In this document: piece after piece, positions 46,040 to 54,041 of the stretch | Numbering within the stretch: the first letter of the stretch is position 1 | Layout: each line of letters opens with the position of its first letter | NCBI RefSeq assembly: GCF_007830635.1 | Contig: NZ_VLLA01000005.1 | Coordinates: forward strand, 310,001-374,000 | Length of the DNA: 64,000 bases | Reading direction: 5' to 3' | Origin: Bradyrhizobium huanghuaihaiense | GTDB lineage: Bacteria > Pseudomonadota > Alphaproteobacteria > Rhizobiales > Xanthobacteraceae | Translations under genes and position numbers: made by a program | Notes under the pieces: generated by a model | What the model was told of the DNA's origin: nothing | Databases searched by the model: none | What the model saw: only the letters and a program-made list of their open reading frames with translations

Positions 46040-46056
46040 GCTCCTGTAACAGGAGC
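46040..46056 (+). terminator. Hairpin terminator after iclR-type gene
   Basis: GCTCCTG-TAA-CAGGAGC is a perfect 7-base stem followed by GCTCTTCTTT, about 75 bases after the IclR stop. The stem and T-rich tail fit a moderate rho-independent terminator. Confidence 0.55.
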
Positions 46057-46201
46057 GCTCTTCTTTGAAGATAGTCAGTCACAGACGTAACGACTTGCCG
46101 TCTGCCGACTTGTACTGATCGAAAACAGTTGGATGGATCCCCTGTCCCGGGTGCACGCTGGTATCAGCCGGACTTTCGGCACAGGGCGCGGACAGCTTTG
46201 G

Positions 46202-46474
46202 TCAGCAGCCGCGGCAAATGATGAGCTTGCGATCGATCTTGATGTCCTCTTCGCTGCGCCGTTCGAGGTCGTTCGGGGTTTCAAAAAGGACATCTCTGGT
46301 CTTCGGCTGTCGATGGCCAACTGGCGCGCGTCCAATCGGGCCGGATGGCTGTGACGAGGCGATCTGCACACTCGCCGAACTGATCAACAATCTTCCCGGC
46401 GCAATCACGTGTGCGGCAGCGGCGCGGCCGCTGAGGAGCAAGATTGGAATAATGGTCCGGATCAATTTGTACAT
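46202..46474 (-). CDS. Hypothetical small exported protein
   Basis: A 90-residue frame starting MYKLIRTIIPILLLSGRAAA, which looks like a Sec signal peptide with cleavage after SGRAAAA. The mature part is charged and ends in a cysteine pair (IICRGC). A GAGG ribosome-like site lies about 10 bases upstream of the ATG. No family is recognised. It sits in a gene-poor stretch between iclR and the DUF1127 gene (45967-46659); apart from this frame and the terminator nothing else is seen there. Confidence 0.4.
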   Translation of the reverse strand: MYKLIRTIIPILLLSGRAAAAHVIAPGRLLISSASVQIASSQPSGPIGRAPVGHRQPKTRDVLFETPNDLERRSEEDIKIDRKLIICRGC

Positions 46475-46659
46475 CTGCGGGATCCTCTGAGTTGGCCAGA
46501 CGTGGACGATCGCCGTCCTCGTCGATTTCTGTTGGCAGTGAAGATTGATGGGTGATTTAGCTCTCTGCGATGGCGCTCGCCGAGGTCACGTGCTTTGGGC
46601 ACATCTGCGCTTCGCACATCAAGAACTCTGTGATTTCCGGTCGACCGGCAAAAGCCGTG

Positions 46660-47277
46660 TCAGCAATCACGGCAGTACCTCACCATCCGCTCGATATCCG
46701 CTCGGCCGTGGATGCCGAGGTCCCGCAAGGTCCGCTCGTCGTATTTCGACAGGGCGGCGATCGCACTTTTGATCTCCCGCTCACGGCGCCAATGCGCCCA
46801 CAGCGCCACAAACTTCTCCCTAAGCTCGCTCATCCAGTTTCCGCGGCGACGCAGACGTAACTCAACCCTCGCTGCGAGTTCCGGCGCGACTCTTGGCGGC
46901 TGCAAGCTGCCATGCCCGTGCGCCATGGAAGGCGGACAGCCACCGGCTCGGCGCGCCTGGCGAGCTCGTCCGGTGACCAACGCCGCATGTGCGGTGACCA
47001 ACGCCGCCTCAGCGATGAACGTCGTGCTCGGATGCAGCCACTCGCCGTAGAGGGCTAAACCTCCGATGGAGAACGCCAGGCCCGTCCTCCACCAACGGCT
47101 GGTCGGACTATCTGCGTCCACAGCCGGCGCCAAAGGCGGCCGTCGAGTGTATCCCGGCATATCGGGATACACTGCGCGCACGAGCTTGCCGCCGAGTCCG
47201 CGCGCGATCTGGCCGATACGCATCCGGGAAGGCCGAACCATCCGATTCACGTTTGAAGAGAGGTACTGTTTCAGCAT
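46660..47277 (-). CDS. DUF1127-domain protein with extended N-terminus
   Basis: A 205-residue protein. The last about 50 residues form the DUF1127 (YjiS-like) motif (WAHWRREREIKSAIAALSKY followed by DERTLRDLGIHGRADIERM), an arginine-rich RNA-binding element often found in small rhizobial proteins. The N-terminal 150 residues are not recognised; a hydrophobic stretch is seen around residues 70-105. The start at 47277 has an AGGAGA ribosome site; the frame is open further upstream. A perfect inverted repeat and a pair of 15-base direct repeats (46974 and 46995) lie inside the N-terminal coding part. Confidence 0.7.
   Translation of the reverse strand: MLKQYLSSNVNRMVRPSRMRIGQIARGLGGKLVRAVYPDMPGYTRRPPLAPAVDADSPTSRWWRTGLAFSIGGLALYGEWLHPSTTFIAEAALVTAHAALVTGRARQARRAGGCPPSMAHGHGSLQPPRVAPELAARVELRLRRRGNWMSELREKFVALWAHWRREREIKSAIAALSKYDERTLRDLGIHGRADIERMVRYCRDC
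47147..47172. repeat. 10-base perfect inverted repeat inside DUF1127 gene
   Basis: GTGTATCCCG-GCATAT-CGGGATACAC is a perfect 10-base inverted repeat with a 6-base loop within codons for VYPDMPGYT. Such a strong palindrome in a coding region is unusual and could be an mRNA hairpin or a protein-binding site. Confidence 0.75.
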
Positions 47278-47501
47278 GAAGATTTCTCCTGCGCGATGTT
47301 TGCAGGAGATATCCTGAAGCTCCCCTGTCACGGGGGCGTCACGGCTACAGCAAAAACGGTTACAACTGCAGCCTGCTGCTTCGAGCCGGATAGTCGTTGC
47401 GCCAGTCACGAAGCCGACTTGCCGATCGACGAAATACCGTCGTCGCTATCGCCAGCGAAAGGTTCGTGGCCGCAGCCGAGAGGCCGCTCGTACGACGGGC
47501 C

Positions 47502-48083
47502 TCACGAATATTCAATGATCGAGACCAGCTTCCTGCCGTTCGGGCTGGTCCAATCGAGCGCCAGCTCGGAAACGATCTGTGGAACGGTCACGATAGCTGC
47601 GCCCGCCTTGTGCATGCGCTGCAGTGCCAGATCATTACCGACTTGCGAAAACGAAGCCGAGGCGTCAGCCGATACCTGCACCTCATACCCCTCCTCCAGC
47701 ATTTGCAGCACTGGAAAAGTGATACAAATTTCAGTGGTAATACCGGCCACGAAAAGCTTTTCACGACCGGTTGCCTTGACAGCCTTGTTGAAGCCTTCGT
47801 GGTGCATCGCGTTGACGATACCCGGGCGCCGGATCCTTGCAGCAAATGCCTCAGGCAGGATTTGTTCGAGCTCCGGGATGAGCGGGCCGGTGAAATTGAT
47901 CTGATCCTCCATGCTCGAGGTCAACACCACCGGCATTTCCAAAGCCTTCGCAATTTGCGCGAGCTTGATCGCGTTTTTCCTGACGATGTTGATATCGAGA
48001 GAGTGCGTCCACGACATCGTACCGACCTGGTGGTCGATCAGCACCATCGCGGCATTGTCGGGCGTGAAGGCGTTCTTGTGCAT
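47502..48083 (-). CDS. Isochorismatase-family hydrolase (YcaC-like)
   Basis: A 193-residue cysteine hydrolase. The catalytic aspartate is D17 (MVLIDHQVG) and the nucleophile C120 (GITTEICITF), with the preceding cis-peptide loop of the fold. The DHQVGTMSW start and the VPQIVSELALDW C-terminal segment fit YcaC-type hydrolases of unknown substrate. It is paralogous to the broken gene at 52586-53015. It lies downstream of, and on the same strand as, the response regulator gene at 48324. Confidence 0.9.
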   Translation of the reverse strand: MHKNAFTPDNAAMVLIDHQVGTMSWTHSLDINIVRKNAIKLAQIAKALEMPVVLTSSMEDQINFTGPLIPELEQILPEAFAARIRRPGIVNAMHHEGFNKAVKATGREKLFVAGITTEICITFPVLQMLEEGYEVQVSADASASFSQVGNDLALQRMHKAGAAIVTVPQIVSELALDWTSPNGRKLVSIIEYS

Positions 48084-48323
48084 GTCAAAACCCCTTTGGA
48101 GTCGACTTTACGTGGCGACGGAAGCGCGCAAACCTCAAACAAGCTGCCTAAGTGGGGCGAAAGGTAGCGAGTGAAAGGTTCGTCCAAAAGCCAGAAAAAT
48201 AGCAACACACCGTCCGCTCTTTGTGGACGATTCGCGCTGCTGCATCTCCCGGCCATAGGCGCAGGATAGCCCCCGCAAGTCGGACCGCGTTCGCGCCCAG
48301 CATCCAATTGCAATCGTCGCAGC

Positions 48324-49049
48324 CTAGAACGGCTCGACCGGGATAGTGAAGACGTAACCAACGCCGCGCTCGGCCTGGATGATGCGCGGCGCGCTCGGGT
48401 CGGTCTCCAGCTTCCGCCGCAACCGCAGCACTTGAACGTCGACGCTCCGGTCAAAGATGTCTTCGTGGACGCGGGTCGCCTGAAGCAGGTGCTCGCGCGT
48501 CAGCGGGCGCTGCGGCGCTTCAAGAAAAGCCAGCAACAAGGCGTATTCGCCCTTGCTCAGGGGGACCTGCGAGTTGTTGACGTCTATCAGACTGCGGCCG
48601 CGACGTTCGAGTTTCCAGCCGTTGAAGCGATAGCCGCCGCGTTCTGGTTCACGGGCACGCGCGGCCCGCCCCATCTCCTGACGCCGCAACACGGCGCGGA
48701 CTCGCGCCAGGAGCTCTCTCAAGCTGAATGGCTTGATGATGTAGTCGTCGGCGCCGAGCTCGAGCCCAACGATGCGGTCGCTTTCGTCGAGCCGGTGCCC
48801 GGTCGTGATGATGACAGGCACATCGGAATGTGCGCGAATTTCCCGCAGCATATCCAATCCATCGTCCTGACCTAGACGAAGGTCGAGAATGATCAGACTA
48901 GGCTGCGTTCGTTGAAGATGAAGATGCAGTTCGACCCGGCTTGATGCGGCCCTGCTCGGCACACTGTGCTCTTCCAGATATCCGATCACCATCTGCCGCA
49001 AAGCGGCATCATCATCGACGACAATGATATGGCTGACGTCTGCCAACAT
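48324..49049 (-). CDS. OmpR-family response regulator (orphan)
   Basis: A 241-residue regulator: receiver domain with D56 (ILDLRLGQDDG), lysine in YIIKPFSLRELL, and a winged-helix domain (VDVQVLRLRRKL, then IIQAERGVGYVFT). The start at 49049 is where the receiver strand begins. No kinase gene is adjacent. It is strikingly similar across both domains to the regulator at 55539-56345, suggesting a duplication around this accessory block. It may receive phosphate from the hybrid kinase at 56465 or the giant kinase at 61860. Confidence 0.92.
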   Translation of the reverse strand: MLADVSHIIVVDDDAALRQMVIGYLEEHSVPSRAASSRVELHLHLQRTQPSLIILDLRLGQDDGLDMLREIRAHSDVPVIITTGHRLDESDRIVGLELGADDYIIKPFSLRELLARVRAVLRRQEMGRAARAREPERGGYRFNGWKLERRGRSLIDVNNSQVPLSKGEYALLLAFLEAPQRPLTREHLLQATRVHEDIFDRSVDVQVLRLRRKLETDPSAPRIIQAERGVGYVFTIPVEPF

Positions 49050-49206
49050 ATTTGATCTCTCAAACTTGCCGTAGCAGCAATCCCGGTTGCTGCGTTGGGA
49101 CGGGAAATGCTGCTTACTCCGGCTGGAACTTGAATTAGCCCCGGTCCGCCCCTGGCATGGGCCGCCTTTGCCTACCCTACACGCACTCCAACAAATGACT
49201 GACAGG

Positions 49207-50856
49207 TCAGGATTCACCGTGTGCGTCCGCCGGCGCCCGCGCCGCCTTGAAGCCGGCGACGAACCTCGCCAGCGTGTCCGACGTCGTCCCGCGGGGCAGC
49301 ATCACCTCGATCAGCGCGAAGCGGCCGCGGTTCTGTACCGCCCGCTCCAGCGCCGCCGCGAGCTCGCGACGCGTCGTCACCCGCTCGCCGGTGCCGCCGA
49401 GCGCCGGCACGATCTTGGCGAAATGCCAGTCGTCGAGATCGTTGAACACGGACTCGGGCTGGAACGCGCGCAGCATCTCCCAGCTGCGGTTGTTGAGCAG
49501 CACCACGATCGGATCGAGGCCATAGCGGCGGCAGTTGCCGAGCTCCCAACCAGTCATCTGGAATGCGCCGTCGCCGACCAGCACGAGCGGGCGGCGTTGC
49601 GTCGCCACCGCGGCGCCGATGCCGGCCGGCACGCCGAACCCCATGCCGGCGTAGTAGCCGGGCGCCGCGAGCGCGGTGTTGTCAATCTCCATGGCAACGA
49701 ACAGGCAATCGCCCATGTCGGCCACCATCGGCATCTTGCCGTGCCGGTCGAACAGGTCGTTGATCGCCGCCGCCACGTCGGACGGCGCAATCGGGCGGTC
49801 GTCGGCCGCGAGCCCGCGCGGGTAGGGCAGCGCCAGCCGCTTGCGACCCGCGGCCTTGTTTCGGCGCGGCGCGCGCCGCACCAGCTCGGCCACCAGGTCC
49901 TCGATCGGCACGTCGCGGTAGACGTGGTGCCCGACCCGCACCTCGCGGCCGACCGCCAGCATCGTGCGCTGCGCATCGAGCTGGCGCTGCGACAGCGCGA
50001 AATTGGTGTCGCTGACGATCACGCCGAGCAGCAGCACGGCGTCGGCGTCCTCGACCAGCCGGGTGATCTCGGGATGGCCGGCGGCGCCGAGATAGGTGCC
50101 GGCCATGACGTCGGCGGCGTCCTCCAGCAGGCCTCGCCCCATGAAGGTGGTGACCACCGGCAGCTCGAGCGTCCGCGCCAGCTTTGCGGTCTTGGCCTCG
50201 ACCCCGTAGCGGCGGATCTCGACGTCGACGATCATGACGGGCGCGTGCGCCCGTGCGAGCTTTGCCAGGATCTCCTCGGCGCATTCGGCGAGCGCGCCGG
50301 GATCGGCCGGCCGCCGCGCCAGCCTCGGCACCGCCGCGGTTCTCGCGCCGACGAGGTCGCGCGGCACCTCGATGTAGACCGGCAGCGACTGCTCGCGCGC
50401 GCTGCGCAGCACGCGCGCGATCGCCTCGGGCGCGCGTCCGGGATCGTCTAGCACCGCCTGGCCGCAGGTGATCTCGCGAAACACCGCGAGCTGGGTGTCG
50501 ATGCTGCGCGCCTGGTGATGCAGCAGGAAGCCGCCCGCGCGCTCGCGCGCGCCCGGCGCGCCGGCGATCACCACCACGGGCGAGCGCTCCGCGTAGGCGC
50601 CGGCGACTGCATTGACCAAGTTGAACGCGCCGGCCCCATAGGTGACCACGGCGACGCCCAAGCCCTGGTGATAGCGCGCGGCTGCGTCGGCCGCGAAGCC
50701 GACCCCCGGCTCGTGGCTCAGCGTGTAGTGAGGCAGGATACGCGATTCCTCGATCGCCTTGTAGAACGGAAGGACGAAATCGCCCGGGATGCCGAAAATC
50801 TCGCGCGCGCCGTGCTCCTTCAGGCCCTCGAGCAACGCGGCCGCGAGCGTGGTCAC
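49207..50856 (-). CDS. ThDP-dependent phenylpyruvate/indolepyruvate decarboxylase-like enzyme
   Basis: A 549-residue thiamine diphosphate enzyme. The N-terminal glutamate region (YTLSHEPGVGFAADAAARYH) and the C-terminal ThDP/Mg motif (VLVGDGAFQMTGWELGN to IVVLLNN) are intact. The N-terminal sequence (FGIPGDFVLPFYKAIEESRI, then VAVVTYGAGAFNLVNAVAGA) closely resembles Azospirillum phenylpyruvate decarboxylase as I recall it, which can feed indole-3-acetate or phenylacetate synthesis. Acetolactate-synthase-like activity is the alternative. It overlaps the BBE-type oxidase gene by 4 bases. Confidence 0.88.
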   Translation of the reverse strand: MTTLAAALLEGLKEHGAREIFGIPGDFVLPFYKAIEESRILPHYTLSHEPGVGFAADAAARYHQGLGVAVVTYGAGAFNLVNAVAGAYAERSPVVVIAGAPGARERAGGFLLHHQARSIDTQLAVFREITCGQAVLDDPGRAPEAIARVLRSAREQSLPVYIEVPRDLVGARTAAVPRLARRPADPGALAECAEEILAKLARAHAPVMIVDVEIRRYGVEAKTAKLARTLELPVVTTFMGRGLLEDAADVMAGTYLGAAGHPEITRLVEDADAVLLLGVIVSDTNFALSQRQLDAQRTMLAVGREVRVGHHVYRDVPIEDLVAELVRRAPRRNKAAGRKRLALPYPRGLAADDRPIAPSDVAAAINDLFDRHGKMPMVADMGDCLFVAMEIDNTALAAPGYYAGMGFGVPAGIGAAVATQRRPLVLVGDGAFQMTGWELGNCRRYGLDPIVVLLNNRSWEMLRAFQPESVFNDLDDWHFAKIVPALGGTGERVTTRRELAAALERAVQNRGRFALIEVMLPRGTTSDTLARFVAGFKAARAPADAHGES

Positions 50857-52238
50857 GATTCGCGCGCCCGAGCTTCGGCAACGATCGGCAGCGGGATAGC
50901 GGACCGGAACACATTGTCCGGGTCATAAAAACGCTTGGCCCGGAGCAGTCGATCAGCGTTCTGGCCAAAGCTCGCTGCAGCGCGCGCGACCTCACCCTCG
51001 CCCAGCATGTTTGGGTATCCGCCAGGAAGCGCGATATTCGTAAACGCCTCGCGGGCCTCACGTACCCATTGTCGATGCCGCCGTTCTTCCGTCCGCGATC
51101 CGTCGTCAAATGACGCAAGGATTTCGATGGACACATGGTCCCGACGCAAGCCAAACGCAGTCGTTTCCAATGGGACCTGCGAGGCTGCTCCCTTGAACTC
51201 ATGGGTGATCATGGAACAGCCGGCGGATGGCGCACTCGCCATTGCTTTCAAAAGAATGTCGATGCCAGCCTCGTCGAGTACGGGAAGCAGGCACGTTTCC
51301 ATAAACACACGCTGCCCATTCACGATGGCCGGATCAAACAGCGACACGGAAGCGCCGTAGCGAACCGTTCCCACAGTATTGGTGAGCGCCGTCCCAAGCT
51401 CAAGGAATGGCGCTAGATGGGTGTCGGCCTCGTCGCGCGAACCACTCCAGGTCGGCACAATCATGATGACCGGCGTGCCATCAGGCGCCGCCCCCGCGAC
51501 GACCTGCACGGTCAGTTCGTCCGGTGCGAAGCGAGCCACGTCGGCGCAGCGTCGAAGTACGTCCCGCGCTTGCGAGAACGGATAGACCAGCGCGCCGGAA
51601 ACGACAAAGGGCAGTTGGTGCAGCTGAATCCGCATAGCCGTCACCACGCCAAAATTGCCGCCGCCGCCGCGCAAGGCCCAGAATAGGTCTTCGTTGCGCC
51701 CGCGCTCCGCGATCACCAGCCGGCCGTCCGACAGGACGACGTCGGCCGCTATCAGATTGTCGAGCGCTAGTCCAAAACGTCCGTTCAGCGGACCGTAGCC
51801 GCCACCCAGTGTAAGCCCGGCCATGCCGACCGTACTGCACGAGCCTGTCACTGCGGCGAGCCCTAGTGGATCGGTCGCCGCGAGCAGATCGGAGGCACGG
51901 CTCCCGCCGGAGACCCAGGCAATGTCGGCCTCAACGACCACATCCCGCATACCACCAAGATCAAGCACGAGCCCATCGCACAACGCGCGACCGGCCCAAT
52001 CATGGCCGCCGCCTCGCACGGACAGCGGAAGGTCTGCAGAACGCGCGGCCGCAACGGCAAACTGGATGTCCTGCGGCGCCCGACAATGGACGATGGCACG
52101 AGGCTGGCGCCCGACCGGCTTCGCCCAGATGGCGCAGGCGGCCTTATAGGCTTCATCGCCTTGCGTTGAGATCCGACCTTCGATCTGGCCACTGAGCCTA
52201 CGGAGGGCACCATCAATATCCTGAGTCTTTTCCAGCAT
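50853..52238 (-). CDS. FAD-linked oxidase, berberine-bridge (BBE) type
   Basis: A 461-residue oxidase. The PCMH-type FAD domain has SVRGGGHDWAGRAL with the histidine for covalent flavin linkage, GMAGLTLGGGYGPLNGRFG and ALRGGGGNFGVVT. The BBE C-terminal segment is NMLGEGEVARAAASFGQNAD followed by RLLRAKRFYDPDNVF. The ATG at 52238 is preferred because homology starts there; the open frame upstream to 52568 lacks domain similarity. It is translationally coupled to the decarboxylase gene, so the two may act in one pathway, for example oxidising an alcohol or amine whose keto acid is then decarboxylated. Confidence 0.87.
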   Translation of the reverse strand: MLEKTQDIDGALRRLSGQIEGRISTQGDEAYKAACAIWAKPVGRQPRAIVHCRAPQDIQFAVAAARSADLPLSVRGGGHDWAGRALCDGLVLDLGGMRDVVVEADIAWVSGGSRASDLLAATDPLGLAAVTGSCSTVGMAGLTLGGGYGPLNGRFGLALDNLIAADVVLSDGRLVIAERGRNEDLFWALRGGGGNFGVVTAMRIQLHQLPFVVSGALVYPFSQARDVLRRCADVARFAPDELTVQVVAGAAPDGTPVIMIVPTWSGSRDEADTHLAPFLELGTALTNTVGTVRYGASVSLFDPAIVNGQRVFMETCLLPVLDEAGIDILLKAMASAPSAGCSMITHEFKGAASQVPLETTAFGLRRDHVSIEILASFDDGSRTEERRHRQWVREAREAFTNIALPGGYPNMLGEGEVARAAASFGQNADRLLRAKRFYDPDNVFRSAIPLPIVAEARARES

Positions 52239-52585
52239 ACCGGCCGTCCTGACGGTTGTTCGTGAAGACTTCTCCAACAACAGGCGTGAAGCTTGGCTGC
52301 CAAGCCGTACCAAAGCCATTTCAAGTGCGGTCCAATTCGTTACAGATGTTACGGATTGTAGCGCCAGCGCCAGCCTTGTAGTGTCTTGCCATATGCTCAC
52401 AATTCGCGCGCCCGGTCGGTTCCCGATCTCGCCGCGGAGAAGGCCGGCTGCACCGGCGATACAGCGACAATTGTCCGGTTTTGTCGGATACAGAGTATGT
52501 CTGCAGGCCACTACTTGGACTGTCCGCCCTTCCTTAGGCTTATGACTCTTCCGCAACGAAGTGTTCACGACTCAAAGGAAAGACA
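52239..52585. other. Divergent intergenic region
   Basis: A 347-base stretch between the start of the BBE oxidase gene and the start of the broken isochorismatase gene. Promoters for both directions should lie here. The minus-strand open frame through it lacks protein-like features, and no clear operator palindrome is visible. Confidence 0.5.
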
Positions 52586-53015
52586 ATGCCGACTAGTTTA
52601 CTCCAGCATGTCTCACCCGAGGACGCAGCGCTCGTTCTTGATTTCCAGCCGCCGATCTTCATGGGCGTTGAGAGCCATGACCACCTGAAACTTAGAAGCA
52701 ATCTGCAGATCATCGCCAGGACTGCGAAGCTCTTCAAGTTTCCGACCTTGCTGACGACCGTAACCGCGAACGCCTCCGCCGGCCCCTTCGTGCCCGAGGT
52801 CACCAAGGATGTCTTCCCCAATGATCCGATGCAGGGTCGCACGTCGATCAATGCTTGGCTCGATTCCGGCTTCGTCTCCGCCGTGGAGGCAACCGGACGG
52901 AAAGCGGCTGGTCATCACCGAAGGCGTCATGGACATCCTCAAGGAGAACACCGCCTTCCGCATCAATGTCTACTTCTCGAAGTGGGCACTCGGCGAAGAG
53001 ATCAGGCGGAAGTAA
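52586..53015 (+). pseudogene. Broken isochorismatase-family hydrolase gene
   Basis: The frame from the ATG at 52586 encodes a normal isochorismatase N-terminus (EDAALVLDFQPPIFMGVESH with the catalytic aspartate, then NDPMQGRTSINAW) for about 105 residues, then becomes a shadow translation. The expected continuation GRKRLVI is recovered in the other frame by removing one base near 52899-52902, implying a single-base insertion. After RLVIT the restored frame reads GVMDILKENTAFRINVYFSK and stops at 53015; it lacks the nucleophilic cysteine region, so a second lesion or fusion with another remnant is present. It is a degenerate paralogue of the intact gene at 47502-48083. Confidence 0.7.
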
Positions 53016-53090
53016 CAGGTCGACCAAAAGGGGCTCGTGTTGGATGAATCAAAGGGAGGTGTAGTTGCTCAAGAACTCACACGGAACGGT

Positions 53091-54041
53091 ATGAAACCCG
53101 CCAACCTTCGTATCGATGTCATCACGACGTTTATCGCAATCGTCGAAGCGGGAAGCATGCGAGAAGCCGGTCGGCGTCTTGGCGTCTCCAAGTCTGTCGT
53201 CAGTCAACGCCTCAGCGCACTGGAGGCAGCCCTGAATGTCCGGCTGCTGAGCCGGTCGACGCGGCAGCAGGCCCTCACCGAGAGCGGTAAATATTTTTTT
53301 GAGCGTTGCCAGAAAATCGCCGAGGATTTCCAACTGGCAGCCGAAGAGGTGAGCGATCGGCAGGACGAGTTCTCCGGCACGATCCGCATCGCCGCCCCGA
53401 TGAGTTTTGCTGTACTGCATCTGACTGACGTGTTTTCGACTTTCTTACAAACCCATCCCTTGATCGATCTCCAGATCGAATTCGACGACCGCATGCATGA
53501 TCTGGTCGGCGACTCCTTCGACATGGCGGTCCGAATTGGAAGGCTGAAGAATTCCGCGCTGATTGTGCGCCGGTTCGGGCTGAGCAATCGGGTAGTGGTC
53601 TGCTCGCCGCGCTACATTGCCGAGCACGGAAAACCCCACTCGATCGAGAGTCTCGAGAACCACTACGCCGTCAGCTATGCCAATCTCACCGCTCAGTCGG
53701 AATGGATTTTCCGCCGAGGCGACGAGATCAAGAGCGTGACGCCAAAGAGCCGCATGAGGGTCAATAGCGGCGATATCCAGCTGGCGGCTGTGAAAGACGG
53801 CGTGGCGATTGCAGCACTGCCCCTCTTCATCGTTCACAAGGCGATCGAGGCGCGAGAGGTCCAGGTCGTCGATCTCGATTGGCAATTGGTGCCAGATGAC
53901 CTTTGCATCGTTTATCCGCAGAACCGTTTTCTGGCACGGAAAGTAAGAGCGCTGTCCGCTGCCATCATCGCTCACGTCGGAAGTCCGCCTCGCTGGGAGA
54001 GCCGTCTTAGCGCAGAACAACAGGAGAAGCTAAAATCATGA
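53091..54041 (+). CDS. LysR-family transcriptional regulator
   Basis: A 316-residue regulator with the winged helix-turn-helix FIAIVEAGSMREAGRRLGVS then KSVVSQRLSALEAALNVRLL and a CrgA-type effector domain. The ATG at 53091 begins the family N-terminus; the upstream TTG at 53037 would add residues derived from the decayed neighbour. Its stop overlaps the start of the VOC dioxygenase-like gene by 4 bases (ATGA), so regulator and enzyme are co-translated, which is unusual for LysR genes, most often divergent from their targets. Confidence 0.9.
   Translation: MKPANLRIDVITTFIAIVEAGSMREAGRRLGVSKSVVSQRLSALEAALNVRLLSRSTRQQALTESGKYFFERCQKIAEDFQLAAEEVSDRQDEFSGTIRIAAPMSFAVLHLTDVFSTFLQTHPLIDLQIEFDDRMHDLVGDSFDMAVRIGRLKNSALIVRRFGLSNRVVVCSPRYIAEHGKPHSIESLENHYAVSYANLTAQSEWIFRRGDEIKSVTPKSRMRVNSGDIQLAAVKDGVAIAALPLFIVHKAIEAREVQVVDLDWQLVPDDLCIVYPQNRFLARKVRALSAAIIAHVGSPPRWESRLSAEQQEKLKS

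Noticed and set aside
46570..46860. 96-residue plus-strand frame near the DUF1127 gene
   Set aside because: It runs antisense to the DUF1127 motif, which is the recognisable coding sequence.
49682..51202. 506-residue minus-strand frame overlapping the decarboxylase gene in another frame
   Set aside because: Arg-rich shadow; the true frame contains complete ThDP enzyme motifs.
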